This document shows positions 38,884 to 47,122 of a stretch of 64,000 nucleotides of DNA, piece after piece. The stretch spans positions 62,001-126,000 of the forward strand of contig NZ_CAAJGM010000252.1 of the NCBI RefSeq assembly GCF_900996235.1, in the 5' to 3' direction. Source of the stretch: Paraburkholderia sp. BCC1885 (GTDB lineage Bacteria; Pseudomonadota; Gammaproteobacteria; Burkholderiales; Burkholderiaceae). The first letter of the stretch is position 1; every line of letters begins with the position of its first letter. Below the pieces are notes generated by a model. The model was not told the origin of the DNA. It made no database searches and saw nothing but the letters and a program-made list of their open reading frames with translations. A program made the position numbers and the translations under genes.

Positions 38884-38941
38884 TACTTATCCTCAATCAG
38901 CGAATTTTTAAAAAATTCGGTCGAGAAGGAACATCGCTGCC

Positions 38942-40381
38942 TCAGGGAATATCTTCCCGCCCCAGTGTCCCGAGCTTTGAAGCGAGATCGACCCTCGCGT
39001 TATCCCAGTCTGCGAGCGCCTGAATCCTTCGCTGCTTCGCATTCGCCAGCGCCGCCTGCGTGTTCATCAATTCGAGAATGTTCCCAACGCCCACGTCATA
39101 GCGATGGCGCGCCGCATCGTATGAGCGCTGCGCAATCGCCACCAGGTTCGCGCTGTTTTCCGCATTTTTCGTTGCGCCCGTCAACGTCTGATAACTCGTC
39201 CACACGTCCAGCGCCACTTTCTGCGCGGCTTCGTCGATCGCGTCGGCCTGCCGTTCGGCCTGCGCTTTTGCCTGATCGATCTGGTAATGCCGCCCAAACC
39301 CTTCGAAGAGCGGAATGTTCACCTGCACGCCGATATACGCCTCGTGACCCGTGGCCGGAAACGTCGGCAGTCCGAGCCCTAGGCTTTGTGGCTGGTTGTT
39401 CCGGTCATACTTCCCCACCAGGCTGATGGTGGGCAAGCCCTGCGCGCGCGTCTGCGCGACCTTCGCGAGCGCCGCCTCGTACTGCGCGCGCGCCGCCCGT
39501 ACAGAAGGGTGCGTGTCCTCAACATCGCGAATCATTTGCGCCACCGGTTCGCTGAACGTCTTTCCCGTCACCGCGCCTTCCGTGACCGGTGGCACCTCAA
39601 GTGGCACCGAGGGATCGAGGTTCATGTCGGCCGCAAGCATGCCGAGTGCTGTCTGCGCGTCGCTCTGTGCTTTCGTCAAGCTGAATACCGCCTGCTCGTG
39701 CTGCGTCTGCGCTTGCAGCGCGTCAGTGATCGGCGCCACGCCCCTGTCCGTGCGTGCCTGAGCAGCGGTCATGCTCCGGTGCGTCATGGCCTCCACGTCG
39801 TTTGCCGCCTGCAGCTCGCTCATTGCTGCCTGCGTTGCATAGTAATCCTTAGCTACTGTCGCAAAAGAATCCTGCAGGGTCGCGTCCTGCGTCGCGCGCG
39901 CTGCCTCGAGCAACGCCTTGGCGTTCCTGAGTGTCGCCTCGCGCCCACCGAAGTCGTACAGCGTCCAGTTCGCGCTCACGCCTGCCGAGCGCACGGTGGC
40001 GTTGCTATCCGAGCTCAGTTGCGGGTGGTTCTCGATGTCCGTCACCGAGCTTTCCCGCTCGCCCTGCCAGTTCGCGGAGATTTGCGGCAGATACGCCGCC
40101 CTCGCCACCCCAACGCCCGCCGCCTGCGCCTTCACTGCGGCCCAAGCCTCGCGCGTCTTCGGGTTGCTGCACAGCGTGCGTTCCACTGCCTCCTGCAGCC
40201 CCAACGGCCGGCCCGGCGTCTTGTCGAAAGCACAGACAGGCACGATCGAGGCGGCCGCCGTGGCGGAGATACCCTGTTCCGCGCGCAGCACGTCGAAGGC
40301 ATGAACGCGTGTGCTCCATGCCGTCAGGGCCGCCAGCACGAGGTGCGGTATCAGGATGCGCGCTTTCTGCCTACCGTTCAC
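38942..40381 (-). CDS. TolC-family outer membrane protein of the type I secretion system
   Basis: The protein is 479 aa. A signal peptide (LIPHLVLAALTAWSTRVHAF) is followed by two homologous TolC-type halves with long helices, such as KTREAWAAVKAQAAGVGVARAAYLPQIS and HPSVRAARAQYEAALAKVAQTRAQGLPTIS. The C-terminal IQALADWDNARVDLASKLG is typical. It forms the trimeric outer membrane channel. The start is GTG with GGGAGAG 6-9 bases upstream, and it overlaps the HlyD gene by 11 bases, so it belongs to the same operon. Confidence 0.93.
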   Translation of the reverse strand: MNGRQKARILIPHLVLAALTAWSTRVHAFDVLRAEQGISATAAASIVPVCAFDKTPGRPLGLQEAVERTLCSNPKTREAWAAVKAQAAGVGVARAAYLPQISANWQGERESSVTDIENHPQLSSDSNATVRSAGVSANWTLYDFGGREATLRNAKALLEAARATQDATLQDSFATVAKDYYATQAAMSELQAANDVEAMTHRSMTAAQARTDRGVAPITDALQAQTQHEQAVFSLTKAQSDAQTALGMLAADMNLDPSVPLEVPPVTEGAVTGKTFSEPVAQMIRDVEDTHPSVRAARAQYEAALAKVAQTRAQGLPTISLVGKYDRNNQPQSLGLGLPTFPATGHEAYIGVQVNIPLFEGFGRHYQIDQAKAQAERQADAIDEAAQKVALDVWTSYQTLTGATKNAENSANLVAIAQRSYDAARHRYDVGVGNILELMNTQAALANAKQRRIQALADWDNARVDLASKLGTLGREDIP

Positions 40382-41792
40382 GCATGCTCTCCCTTGAAGT
40401 CTGCAGCAGCGGATCCAGGAAGTACCCGATCACGCTTCTTTTACCCGTGCGGATGTCCGCCGTCACCGCCATGCCGGGTGTGAGCGTGATCCAGCGGTTA
40501 TCGACGTGGATGCGGTTCGTCTCCAGGCGAATGCGCACCGGAAACGTCAAACCCAGTTTTTTGTCCTGCACGGCGTCGTTCGAGACTTCGGTGACGATCC
40601 CGTTCAGGAGCCCATAACGCGTGTACGGAAATGCCTCGATCTTCACTGCGGCGCGCTGGCCCACCTGCACAAAGCCGATGTCCCTGTTCTGGAGCCGCGC
40701 CTCGACTTCAAGTGCATCGTCCGGCACGATTTCCATGAGCGACTGGGCCGTGGTCACCACGCCACCCAGCGTATGCACGGCAATCTGCTGCACGGTACCT
40801 GCAACCGGTGCAGCGAGACTTAACAGCGCCTGACGCGTCTGTGCCTTCGATTCGTCGTCGCTGCTCTGCGTGAGCTGCTGCGTGGCCTTTTCCAGTTCAT
40901 CGAGCTGGTCGCGGCGGAACTTCGACGCCGTCGCTTCGACCTGCGCACGCTGTTCCGCGATCGCCGCGGCGAGCTCGTTCGCGTGGCTGCGCTGAGCGGC
41001 CAGTTCATTCTCCTTGTCGAGCGCCTGCTGCTCCTTGTCCAGGTAGTCGTTGCGGGCAACATACTTATCCGTAACCAGCGCCCGATAGGCATCAGCCTGC
41101 TGCCGTGCGAGCGGCGCGGTGGCTACAAGCTTGGCGATTTCCACGCGGGTACTGGCCAGCTCTGCCTGCCGCTTGAGCAGTTCGGCCTGTTCGCCCTCAT
41201 ACTGGTCGCGGTATTCGGACCAGGCACCTTCGGCCTGGCGCTGCGCGTCCTGCACGCGTACGTCGGGCGCATCGGCCACCTTTGCCACCGCCGGTGGCCG
41301 GTTATCCCGCTGGGCTGCGAGCAGCGCGTTGTCTCGCGCTGCAGTGAGGGCTGCATCGAGTTTCGAGGAGCGCGCCTTGTCGGCATCGGCCGCGGCCTGT
41401 GTCGTATCCAGCTTCATGAGCAGTTGGCCGGCCGCAACCCGCTCGCCGTCCTTCACCCCGATCTCGCGCACCACGCCCGTGATCGCGGGCTGGATCGTCT
41501 TCACGCGCGCGTCCGGAATGAACTGGCCGCTTGCCGTCACCACGATATCGAGCCGCCCGAGGATGCCAATAAGCAGCGCGATGACGGTGAGCGCCACCAG
41601 CACCCGCATGGTCCAGCGCGGCGCCGGATGCACAGGCGTCTCGACGAGTTCCAGTTCGGCGGGCAGGAAGGCGAGCTGGTCCGCATCACGCGCAGGGCGC
41701 TCAAGCTGGGCACGAATCCGCCAGACTTCACGCCACACTGCGGCGTAACGTTTCACGAGGTCGGTGAACGCCTGAAGTTTCATGGAACTCAT
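40371..41792 (-). CDS. HlyD-family membrane fusion protein
   Basis: The protein is 473 aa. A cytoplasmic N-terminus is followed by one membrane helix (MRVLVALTVIALLIGILG, about residues 58-76), a lipoyl/barrel-sandwich half, a long coiled-coil hairpin (about 125-320, rich in Ala, Gln, Arg and Glu) and a C-terminal beta domain ending in the HlyD motif TLTPGMAVTADIRTGKRSVIGYFLDPL. It links the ATPase to the outer membrane channel. The start codon follows the stop of the ATPase gene by 2 bases. Confidence 0.95.
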   Translation of the reverse strand: MSSMKLQAFTDLVKRYAAVWREVWRIRAQLERPARDADQLAFLPAELELVETPVHPAPRWTMRVLVALTVIALLIGILGRLDIVVTASGQFIPDARVKTIQPAITGVVREIGVKDGERVAAGQLLMKLDTTQAAADADKARSSKLDAALTAARDNALLAAQRDNRPPAVAKVADAPDVRVQDAQRQAEGAWSEYRDQYEGEQAELLKRQAELASTRVEIAKLVATAPLARQQADAYRALVTDKYVARNDYLDKEQQALDKENELAAQRSHANELAAAIAEQRAQVEATASKFRRDQLDELEKATQQLTQSSDDESKAQTRQALLSLAAPVAGTVQQIAVHTLGGVVTTAQSLMEIVPDDALEVEARLQNRDIGFVQVGQRAAVKIEAFPYTRYGLLNGIVTEVSNDAVQDKKLGLTFPVRIRLETNRIHVDNRWITLTPGMAVTADIRTGKRSVIGYFLDPLLQTSRESMRER

Positions 41793-41794
41793 CT

Positions 41795-43927
41795 TCAGCC
41801 GTCCTGCAGTGAAACGAGGCGCGCGTAATAGCCGCCGTGGGCCAGCAGCGCCTCGTGATTGCCCTGCTCGACGATCTTCCCGTGGTCCATGGCGATGATC
41901 CGGTCCGCGTGGCGCACGGCGGATAGCCGGTGCGCGATGATGATGACAGTGCGGCCCGCGCAGATCGCCCTCATGTTTTCGCGGATGACGCGTTCGGTCT
42001 CGAAGTCCAATGCGCTCGTCGCCTCGTCGAAGATGAGGATGCGGGGATTCGTGAGCAGTGCCCGGGCGATCGCCAGACGCTGGCGCTGGCCACCGGAGAG
42101 GTTGCCGCCGTGCTCGCCCACCAGCGTGTCATAACCCTCGGGCAACCCGCAGATGAATTCATGGGCGCCGGCGAGCTTCGCCGCCTGGATCACCGCTTCG
42201 AGCGGCACACCGGGATCGGTGAGTGCAATGTTCTCGCGCACGGAGCGGTTGAAAAGCAGGTTCTCCTGCAGCACTACGCCCACCTGCCGGCGCAACCAGG
42301 CCGGGTCGGCCAGCGCCAAGTCTTGGCCGTCGACGCGCACCGCCCCCTGCTCAGGTACATAAAGCCGCTGCAGCAGCTTCGTCAGCGTGCTCTTGCCGGA
42401 GCCCGAACGCCCGACGATGCCGATAACATGACCCGCGCGGATATCGAACGACACGCCGTCGATCACGGGTGGACCGTCGGGGCGATAGCGGAAGCGGATG
42501 TTCTCAAACTGGATGTCACCACGGATCGGCGGAAGGGCCTGCCGCGCATGAGGAATCTCGGAACGCGCATTCAGGATGTCGCCCAGACGCTGCATCGAGA
42601 TGCCGATCTGCTGGAAGTCCTGCCACAACTGCGCGAGCCGCAGCACCGGCGCGCTCACGCGTTGCGACATCATGTTGAAGGCAACTAGCCCCCCGACACT
42701 CAACCGCCCATCAATGACGAGCCGTGCACCGATGAAGAGCGTACCGAGCGTCACCAGCTTGCCGACGAGCTGAATCAGCTGCTGGCCGACGTTGCCCAGT
42801 TGGTTCACGCGAAAACCGGCGCTCACATAAGCGGCAAGCTGCGTTTCCCAGCGGCGGATGAACTGGGGCTCAACGGCCATCGCCTTGATCGTCTCGACGC
42901 CCGAGACCGATTCGACGAGGAACGACTGATTGTCCGCACCACGCGCGAACTTCTCGTTCAACCTCGCTCGAAAGGCGGGCACGAGCAGGGCCGAGACCAC
43001 GCCATATACCGGCAGCGACGCAACAACGAGCAGGGTGAGCCACACGCTGTAGATGCACATCACACCGATAAAAACGAAGGAAAATGCAATATCGATGACA
43101 GCGGTGAGCGCCTGGCCTGTGAGGAAGTTACGGATGTTCTCAAGTTCGCGCACGCGGGCAACCGTGTCGCCTACGCGGCGCGCGCCGAAGTATCCCAGCG
43201 GCAAGGCGACAAGATGGCGGAACAGCCGCGCGCCGAGTTCGACGTCAATGCGATTGGTCGTATGTGCGAAAACGTAGTTGCGCAAGCCCGTGAGCAGCAC
43301 TTCGAACAGAGACGCCACAAGCAGCGTGATGCACACGACGTTCAGCGTGCTGTAGGTGCGGTTCACGAGCACCTTGTCCATCACAACCTGGAACATCAAC
43401 GGCGAGACGAGCCCGAATAGCTGCAGAACGAGTGACACGCCCAGCACTTCCAGCAGCAGCTTGCGGTAACGGACGATCGCTGGAATGAACCAGGAAAAGT
43501 CGAAGCGCGCAAGTTCGCCAGCCAAAGAAGCGCGTGAGGCGAACAGCAGCATTTGGCCGGTGCTGCGTGCGGTGATTTCATCGAGCGGTTTGATGACAGG
43601 CGTGGCCAAACCCGACTCCAGAATGAGCGCAGTCTTGCCGTCGGTCTTTGCAAGAATGAAGTGCCTGCCTTCGTAGTCGAGCACGAGGGCAGGCAGCGGC
43701 GTACTCCCCAGCTTCTCCGCACGCAGGGAAACGATACGCGCCTTGAGACCGAGGCTGCGGGCCGAGAGAACGAGGTCGTTGCTGCTGAACCGCCCGATAC
43801 CGGTCGCGGCCGCATGCCTGAGCTGCGCCGCATCGGCGGCGACGTTGTGAAACCGCGCGATCCTGACGAGGGCGGACAGTCCCGGATCGTCCGCAATACT
43901 TAGTTCGTTATCCTGATTTTTTATCAT
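41795..43927 (-). CDS. Type I secretion ATP-binding cassette exporter (HlyB type)
   Basis: The protein is 710 aa. Residues about 10-140 are a C39-like domain in which the catalytic Cys is absent (DPGLSALVRIARFH where a peptidase has DCG), as in HlyB-type exporters of substrates with uncleaved C-terminal signals. Six membrane helices follow (about 160-430). The nucleotide-binding domain has Walker A (GRSGSGKST), the signature LSGGQRQRLAIARA, Walker B (ILIFDEATSALD) and the H-loop IIAHRLSAVRHAD. It powers export and is the first gene of the secretion operon. Confidence 0.96.
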   Translation of the reverse strand: MIKNQDNELSIADDPGLSALVRIARFHNVAADAAQLRHAAATGIGRFSSNDLVLSARSLGLKARIVSLRAEKLGSTPLPALVLDYEGRHFILAKTDGKTALILESGLATPVIKPLDEITARSTGQMLLFASRASLAGELARFDFSWFIPAIVRYRKLLLEVLGVSLVLQLFGLVSPLMFQVVMDKVLVNRTYSTLNVVCITLLVASLFEVLLTGLRNYVFAHTTNRIDVELGARLFRHLVALPLGYFGARRVGDTVARVRELENIRNFLTGQALTAVIDIAFSFVFIGVMCIYSVWLTLLVVASLPVYGVVSALLVPAFRARLNEKFARGADNQSFLVESVSGVETIKAMAVEPQFIRRWETQLAAYVSAGFRVNQLGNVGQQLIQLVGKLVTLGTLFIGARLVIDGRLSVGGLVAFNMMSQRVSAPVLRLAQLWQDFQQIGISMQRLGDILNARSEIPHARQALPPIRGDIQFENIRFRYRPDGPPVIDGVSFDIRAGHVIGIVGRSGSGKSTLTKLLQRLYVPEQGAVRVDGQDLALADPAWLRRQVGVVLQENLLFNRSVRENIALTDPGVPLEAVIQAAKLAGAHEFICGLPEGYDTLVGEHGGNLSGGQRQRLAIARALLTNPRILIFDEATSALDFETERVIRENMRAICAGRTVIIIAHRLSAVRHADRIIAMDHGKIVEQGNHEALLAHGGYYARLVSLQDG

Positions 43928-44432
43928 TTTCTTGTCACTAACAAGAACATGGACTGCGGCCCCAATTCAGAGATACTCCCCTTTTTGCACAGGGAGGCCG
44001 GGGAACTGAGTGAGCTTCGCACTTCAACTGCCGGAATCGAAACCCAGCGCCGCAACCGACCAACTGAAGTCTAATCGATCCCTATTTTGAGAAGGACCCA
44101 ATTGGGAGGCATATCATCAGGTAACGAAGGATATTCACTCAAAGTTGCGATAAGTCAACATTCAGGCGCCCCGAAAGAATTTTGTAATATTGACAACGCC
44201 ATAGAAAAGCTATCACCCATTGCAATCACCAATTCCTCAAACAGGGGCAACTGCCGTGGCTTGGTAACGAAAACTTGCTTCGCTGCCATTAGAAATGGAT
44301 ATATGCGCGCGCAGCGCAGTGGATTTTCTGAGCATGAAACCTACGACTCACAAGGTCCCTCGACGAACCTGGGTGGACCGTGGAATCTGGGAGAGAAGCA
44401 GCTGGCGCAGCTAGCCGTGTCACGCAGCGGGC
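43928..44432. other. Upstream region of the type I secretion operon
   Basis: This non-coding stretch of about 500 bases should hold the operon promoter on the minus strand, but no confident -35/-10 pair is visible. An imperfect inverted repeat CTTGT-CACTA-ACAAG lies just before the ATPase start codon (about 43931-43945). Open frames here have no recognisable protein features, and base composition is lower in GC than the housekeeping genes. Confidence 0.4.
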
Positions 44433-44467
44433 AACGCGCCGGCCTCGCCGCAGGCGCGTTTTCTTTT
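44433..44467 (+). terminator. Stem-loop with T-run between the secretion island and usp
   Basis: Perfect 8-bp arms AACGCGCC (44433-44440) and GGCGCGTT (44453-44460) are followed by TTCTTTT on the plus strand. It looks like an intrinsic terminator for rightward transcription, though no plus-strand gene immediately upstream is evident. On the minus strand it may still help end the usp transcript. Confidence 0.55.
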
Positions 44468-44481
44468 AGGCGACCGCTACC

Positions 44482-44916
44482 TCACCGATACACAATCACC
44501 GGAATCTTCGTATGCGTGAGCACCCGCTGCGTCTCACTGCCGATCAGCAGGCTGCCGAGCCCGCGGCGCCCGTGCGAGGCCATGAAGATCACATCGCAGG
44601 CGCCCTTCTCCGCCGTTTCGATGATGCCGAGATACGGCGACGGATGCACGCTGGTGCGGCTCGTGACGATCACGCCGACATGGCGCCCGGCGCGCTCCAC
44701 CTCCTGCAGATGCACGCGCGCCTCGCGCTCGCTGCGCTCCAGAAAATCACCGGGCGGCTCGACCACCACTTCGGAAAACGGCGAATAGGGATATTGCGGC
44801 AAGCACGCGTATGCCGTGACACGCGCACCCACGGCCTGAGCGAGATCGATTGCGCCTTCTATCGCTTTGCGGGACAAATCTGAACCATCGGTCGGAACCA
44901 GGATGTGCCTGAACAT
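44482..44916 (-). CDS. Universal stress protein UspA family
   Basis: The protein is 144 aa from the ATG at 44914-44916. The start MFRHILVPTDGSDLSRKA and the C-terminal ATP-binding motif SHGRRGLGSLLIGSETQRVL (G-x2-G-x9-G-S/T) are diagnostic of the ATP-binding UspA group. Longer in-frame extensions upstream run antisense through the LysR gene and are rejected. It is a cytoplasmic stress-response protein. Confidence 0.93.
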   Translation of the reverse strand: MFRHILVPTDGSDLSRKAIEGAIDLAQAVGARVTAYACLPQYPYSPFSEVVVEPPGDFLERSEREARVHLQEVERAGRHVGVIVTSRTSVHPSPYLGIIETAEKGACDVIFMASHGRRGLGSLLIGSETQRVLTHTKIPVIVYR

Positions 44917-45103
44917 GGGGCCTCCGTCGTCGTCGGCTGCGGCCGGACCCGAGCGGGGCGCACGACGCTTGTCGCGCCGCGCGTCTGGTGGGTCCCTCAA
45001 TTGATTGTAGTGCGCCTGAATGGCGGCGACGGCCGCGTGCGGGTCTGTCCGTATATCGGAAACCCGCGCGGGGCGCCGGCCCGGCCGGCCTGCCCTACGC
45101 GCC

Positions 45104-46006
45104 TCAGCCCCAGTAACCCGGATGACCGTATGTATGCTTGAGGAAGTCCAGAAACAGCCGCACTCGCAGCGGCAAATGACGGCGCTGCGGGAACACCGCA
45201 TGAATCCCGATGGGCGGCGCGGCGAACTCGTCGAGCACGCTGACGAGCCGGCCGGCGGCGATATCCGTGCCCACTTCCCACCACGAGCGCCACGCCAGGC
45301 CGTAGCCTTCCAGACACCACTCGTGCAGGACCGCGCCGTCCGAGCACTCCATCGTGCCGGAGACCTTGATCGACATGACCTTGTCGCCCTGCTGGAACAT
45401 CCAGCCGCGCTGCTGGTTGGCGCTGGCGCCGAGCGCGAGGCAGTTGTGATGGGCCAGATCGGCGAGGCTTTGCGGCGCGCCGCGACGCGCCAGATACGCA
45501 GGCGACGCCACGCAGACACGGCGGTTTTCGCCCAGCCGCAGCGACACCAGCGACGAATCCGGCAATTCCCCCAGCCGCACCGCGCAGTCGAAGCCTTCGT
45601 TGACGAGATCCACCAGCCGGTCGGACAAATCGAGCGTGATCGAGACGTCCGGATGCGCGACGCTGAAGGCCGGCACCAAAGGCGCGACGTGACGCCTGCC
45701 GAAGCCCGCCGGCGCCGACAGGCGCAGGTGGCCGCTCGCCTTGACGCCGCCTGCCGAGACACTCGACTCGGCGTTCTGCATATCATGGAGGACGCGCTGG
45801 CAATCTTCGAGGAACGCCGAGCCTTCGAAGGTCAAGGTGAGCTTGCGGGTGGTGCGCACCAGCAGCTTGACGCCCAGCCGCTCTTCCAGCGCGTCGATGC
45901 GGCGGCCGATGATGGCGGGCGCCACGCCCTCGGCCTGGGCGGCCGCCGATAGGCTACCCTTGGCGGCGACGGCGACGAAGGTTTCGATCTGCTTGAAACG
46001 GTCCAT
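45104..46006 (-). CDS. LysR-family transcriptional regulator
   Basis: The protein is 300 aa from the ATG at 46004-46006. The N-terminal winged helix-turn-helix is complete (MDRFKQIETFVAVAAKGSLSAAA...IIGRRIDALEERLGVKLLVRTTR), followed by the substrate-binding domain. It starts divergently from the haloacid dehalogenase gene (155-base gap), the usual layout for a LysR regulator of that gene. An effect on the nearby aceB is possible but not shown. Confidence 0.93.
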   Translation of the reverse strand: MDRFKQIETFVAVAAKGSLSAAAQAEGVAPAIIGRRIDALEERLGVKLLVRTTRKLTLTFEGSAFLEDCQRVLHDMQNAESSVSAGGVKASGHLRLSAPAGFGRRHVAPLVPAFSVAHPDVSITLDLSDRLVDLVNEGFDCAVRLGELPDSSLVSLRLGENRRVCVASPAYLARRGAPQSLADLAHHNCLALGASANQQRGWMFQQGDKVMSIKVSGTMECSDGAVLHEWCLEGYGLAWRSWWEVGTDIAAGRLVSVLDEFAAPPIGIHAVFPQRRHLPLRVRLFLDFLKHTYGHPGYWG

Positions 46007-46161
46007 GGAAACGGCGGCGCATCGATGCCGCATGCACCAAAGTAGGCAATGCGCGTCAGATTAGGTGGATGAAAGTAAAAGATCAAGTGATGTTTAGCCT
46101 CTTTTTGCCTACCGAACTTCACTAATACAATCGGTTTGACCTCGAACAGGAGCGCACGGCA

Positions 46162-46980
46162 ATGTCGGCCACAACGGCACTCTCCCCTAAAGCGGTAATT
46201 TTCGACGCCTACGGCACGTTGTTCGACGTGCATTCGGTCGTCGCCGCGGCGGAGCAAATGTTCCCCGCCCAAGGCGACGCGCTCTCCCTGCTGTGGCGGC
46301 AGAAGCAGATCGAATACACGCAGTTGCGCACGCTCGCCGATCCGGCCGGCGCGCACTATCAACCGTTCTGGGACATCACGCGCGACGCGCTGCGTTTCGC
46401 GGCCCGCAAGCTCGGGCTCGCGCTCACTCGCGCCGCGGAAAAACGTCTGATGGATGAATACGCGTGCCTGTCCGCGTTTCCGGATGCCGTGCCGGCATTA
46501 CGGCGTCTGCACGAACCGCGCGGCCCGCACGCGCAAGCGGCGCAACCGGCCGCCGTCAGCGCAGCTACGGCAATTGCGGACACTGGCGCAGACGGGCAAA
46601 TCCCGCCCCTTGGCCTCGCCATCCTCTCCAACGGCAATCCGCAGATGCTCGAGATTGCCGTGAAAAGTGCCGGCATGACGGGCCTGTTCGATCACGTGCT
46701 GTCGGTCGATGCCGTGCGCGCCTACAAGCCGTCCCCCGCCGCCTACGCGCTCGGCCCCAATGCATTCGGCGCGCAGCCGCGCGAGATCGTCTTCGTGTCG
46801 TCTAACGGCTGGGACGCCACCGGCGCCAACTGGTTCGGCTACACCACTTTCTGGCTCAACCGGCAAGGCGTCCCGGCTGAGGAACTGGGCGTGACGCCGC
46901 ATGGCACCGGCAGGAGCATGAACGACCTGCTCGTTTTTTTGCAAACCCTCGCAGCACCCGCAAGGAGTTCGAACCGCTAG
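46162..46980 (+). CDS. Haloacid dehalogenase, type II (HAD superfamily)
   Basis: The protein is 272 aa. The HAD nucleophile motif VIFDAYGTLFD (Asp15), LAILSNGNPQ (motif II Ser), KPSPAAYALG (Lys) and VSSNGWDATGANWFG (motif IV) fit L-2-haloacid dehalogenases. It hydrolyses 2-haloalkanoic acids to 2-hydroxyacids. Between the cap domain and motif II there is an Ala-rich insertion (about residues 115-150, HAQAAQPAAVSAATAIAD) not normal for the family. True substrate unproven. Confidence 0.9.
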   Translation: MSATTALSPKAVIFDAYGTLFDVHSVVAAAEQMFPAQGDALSLLWRQKQIEYTQLRTLADPAGAHYQPFWDITRDALRFAARKLGLALTRAAEKRLMDEYACLSAFPDAVPALRRLHEPRGPHAQAAQPAAVSAATAIADTGADGQIPPLGLAILSNGNPQMLEIAVKSAGMTGLFDHVLSVDAVRAYKPSPAAYALGPNAFGAQPREIVFVSSNGWDATGANWFGYTTFWLNRQGVPAEELGVTPHGTGRSMNDLLVFLQTLAAPARSSNR

Positions 46981-47086
46981 CGCCACAGCCCTGGTGCACG
47001 ACGGCAACCGGACACCCTTTATAAAAATGCAATGCAGTCCGAATCAATACGTCGTAATCGACCATATATCAAGTACACCTAACTAT

Positions 47087-47100
47087 TTGCATTTTTGCAA
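47087..47100. promoter_or_regulatory. Palindrome upstream of aceB
   Basis: TTGCA-TTTT-TGCAA is a perfect 5-bp-arm palindrome 22 bases before the aceB ATG. A related AATGCAATGCA lies at about 47026-47036, near a TATAAAAA that may be a -10 region. The spacing is right for a repressor site, but the regulator is unknown. Confidence 0.4.
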
Positions 47101-47122
47101 CCTGACCGACCAAGGAGAAAAC

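Noticed and set aside
38645..38896. An 83-codon minus-strand frame between the lipoprotein and TolC genes
   Set aside because: It overlaps both the strong lipoprotein start and the better-supported 40-aa ORF in another frame and has no good ribosome-binding site.
44087..44788. A 233-codon plus-strand frame upstream of the secretion operon and over usp
   Set aside because: The second half is antisense to usp and the first half lacks any motif or ribosome-binding site.
45017..45786. In-frame N-terminal extension joining the universal stress protein to a longer reading frame
   Set aside because: It is a shifted-frame reading of the LysR gene on the same strand. The stress protein starts with its conserved MFRHILVPTDGS at 44916.
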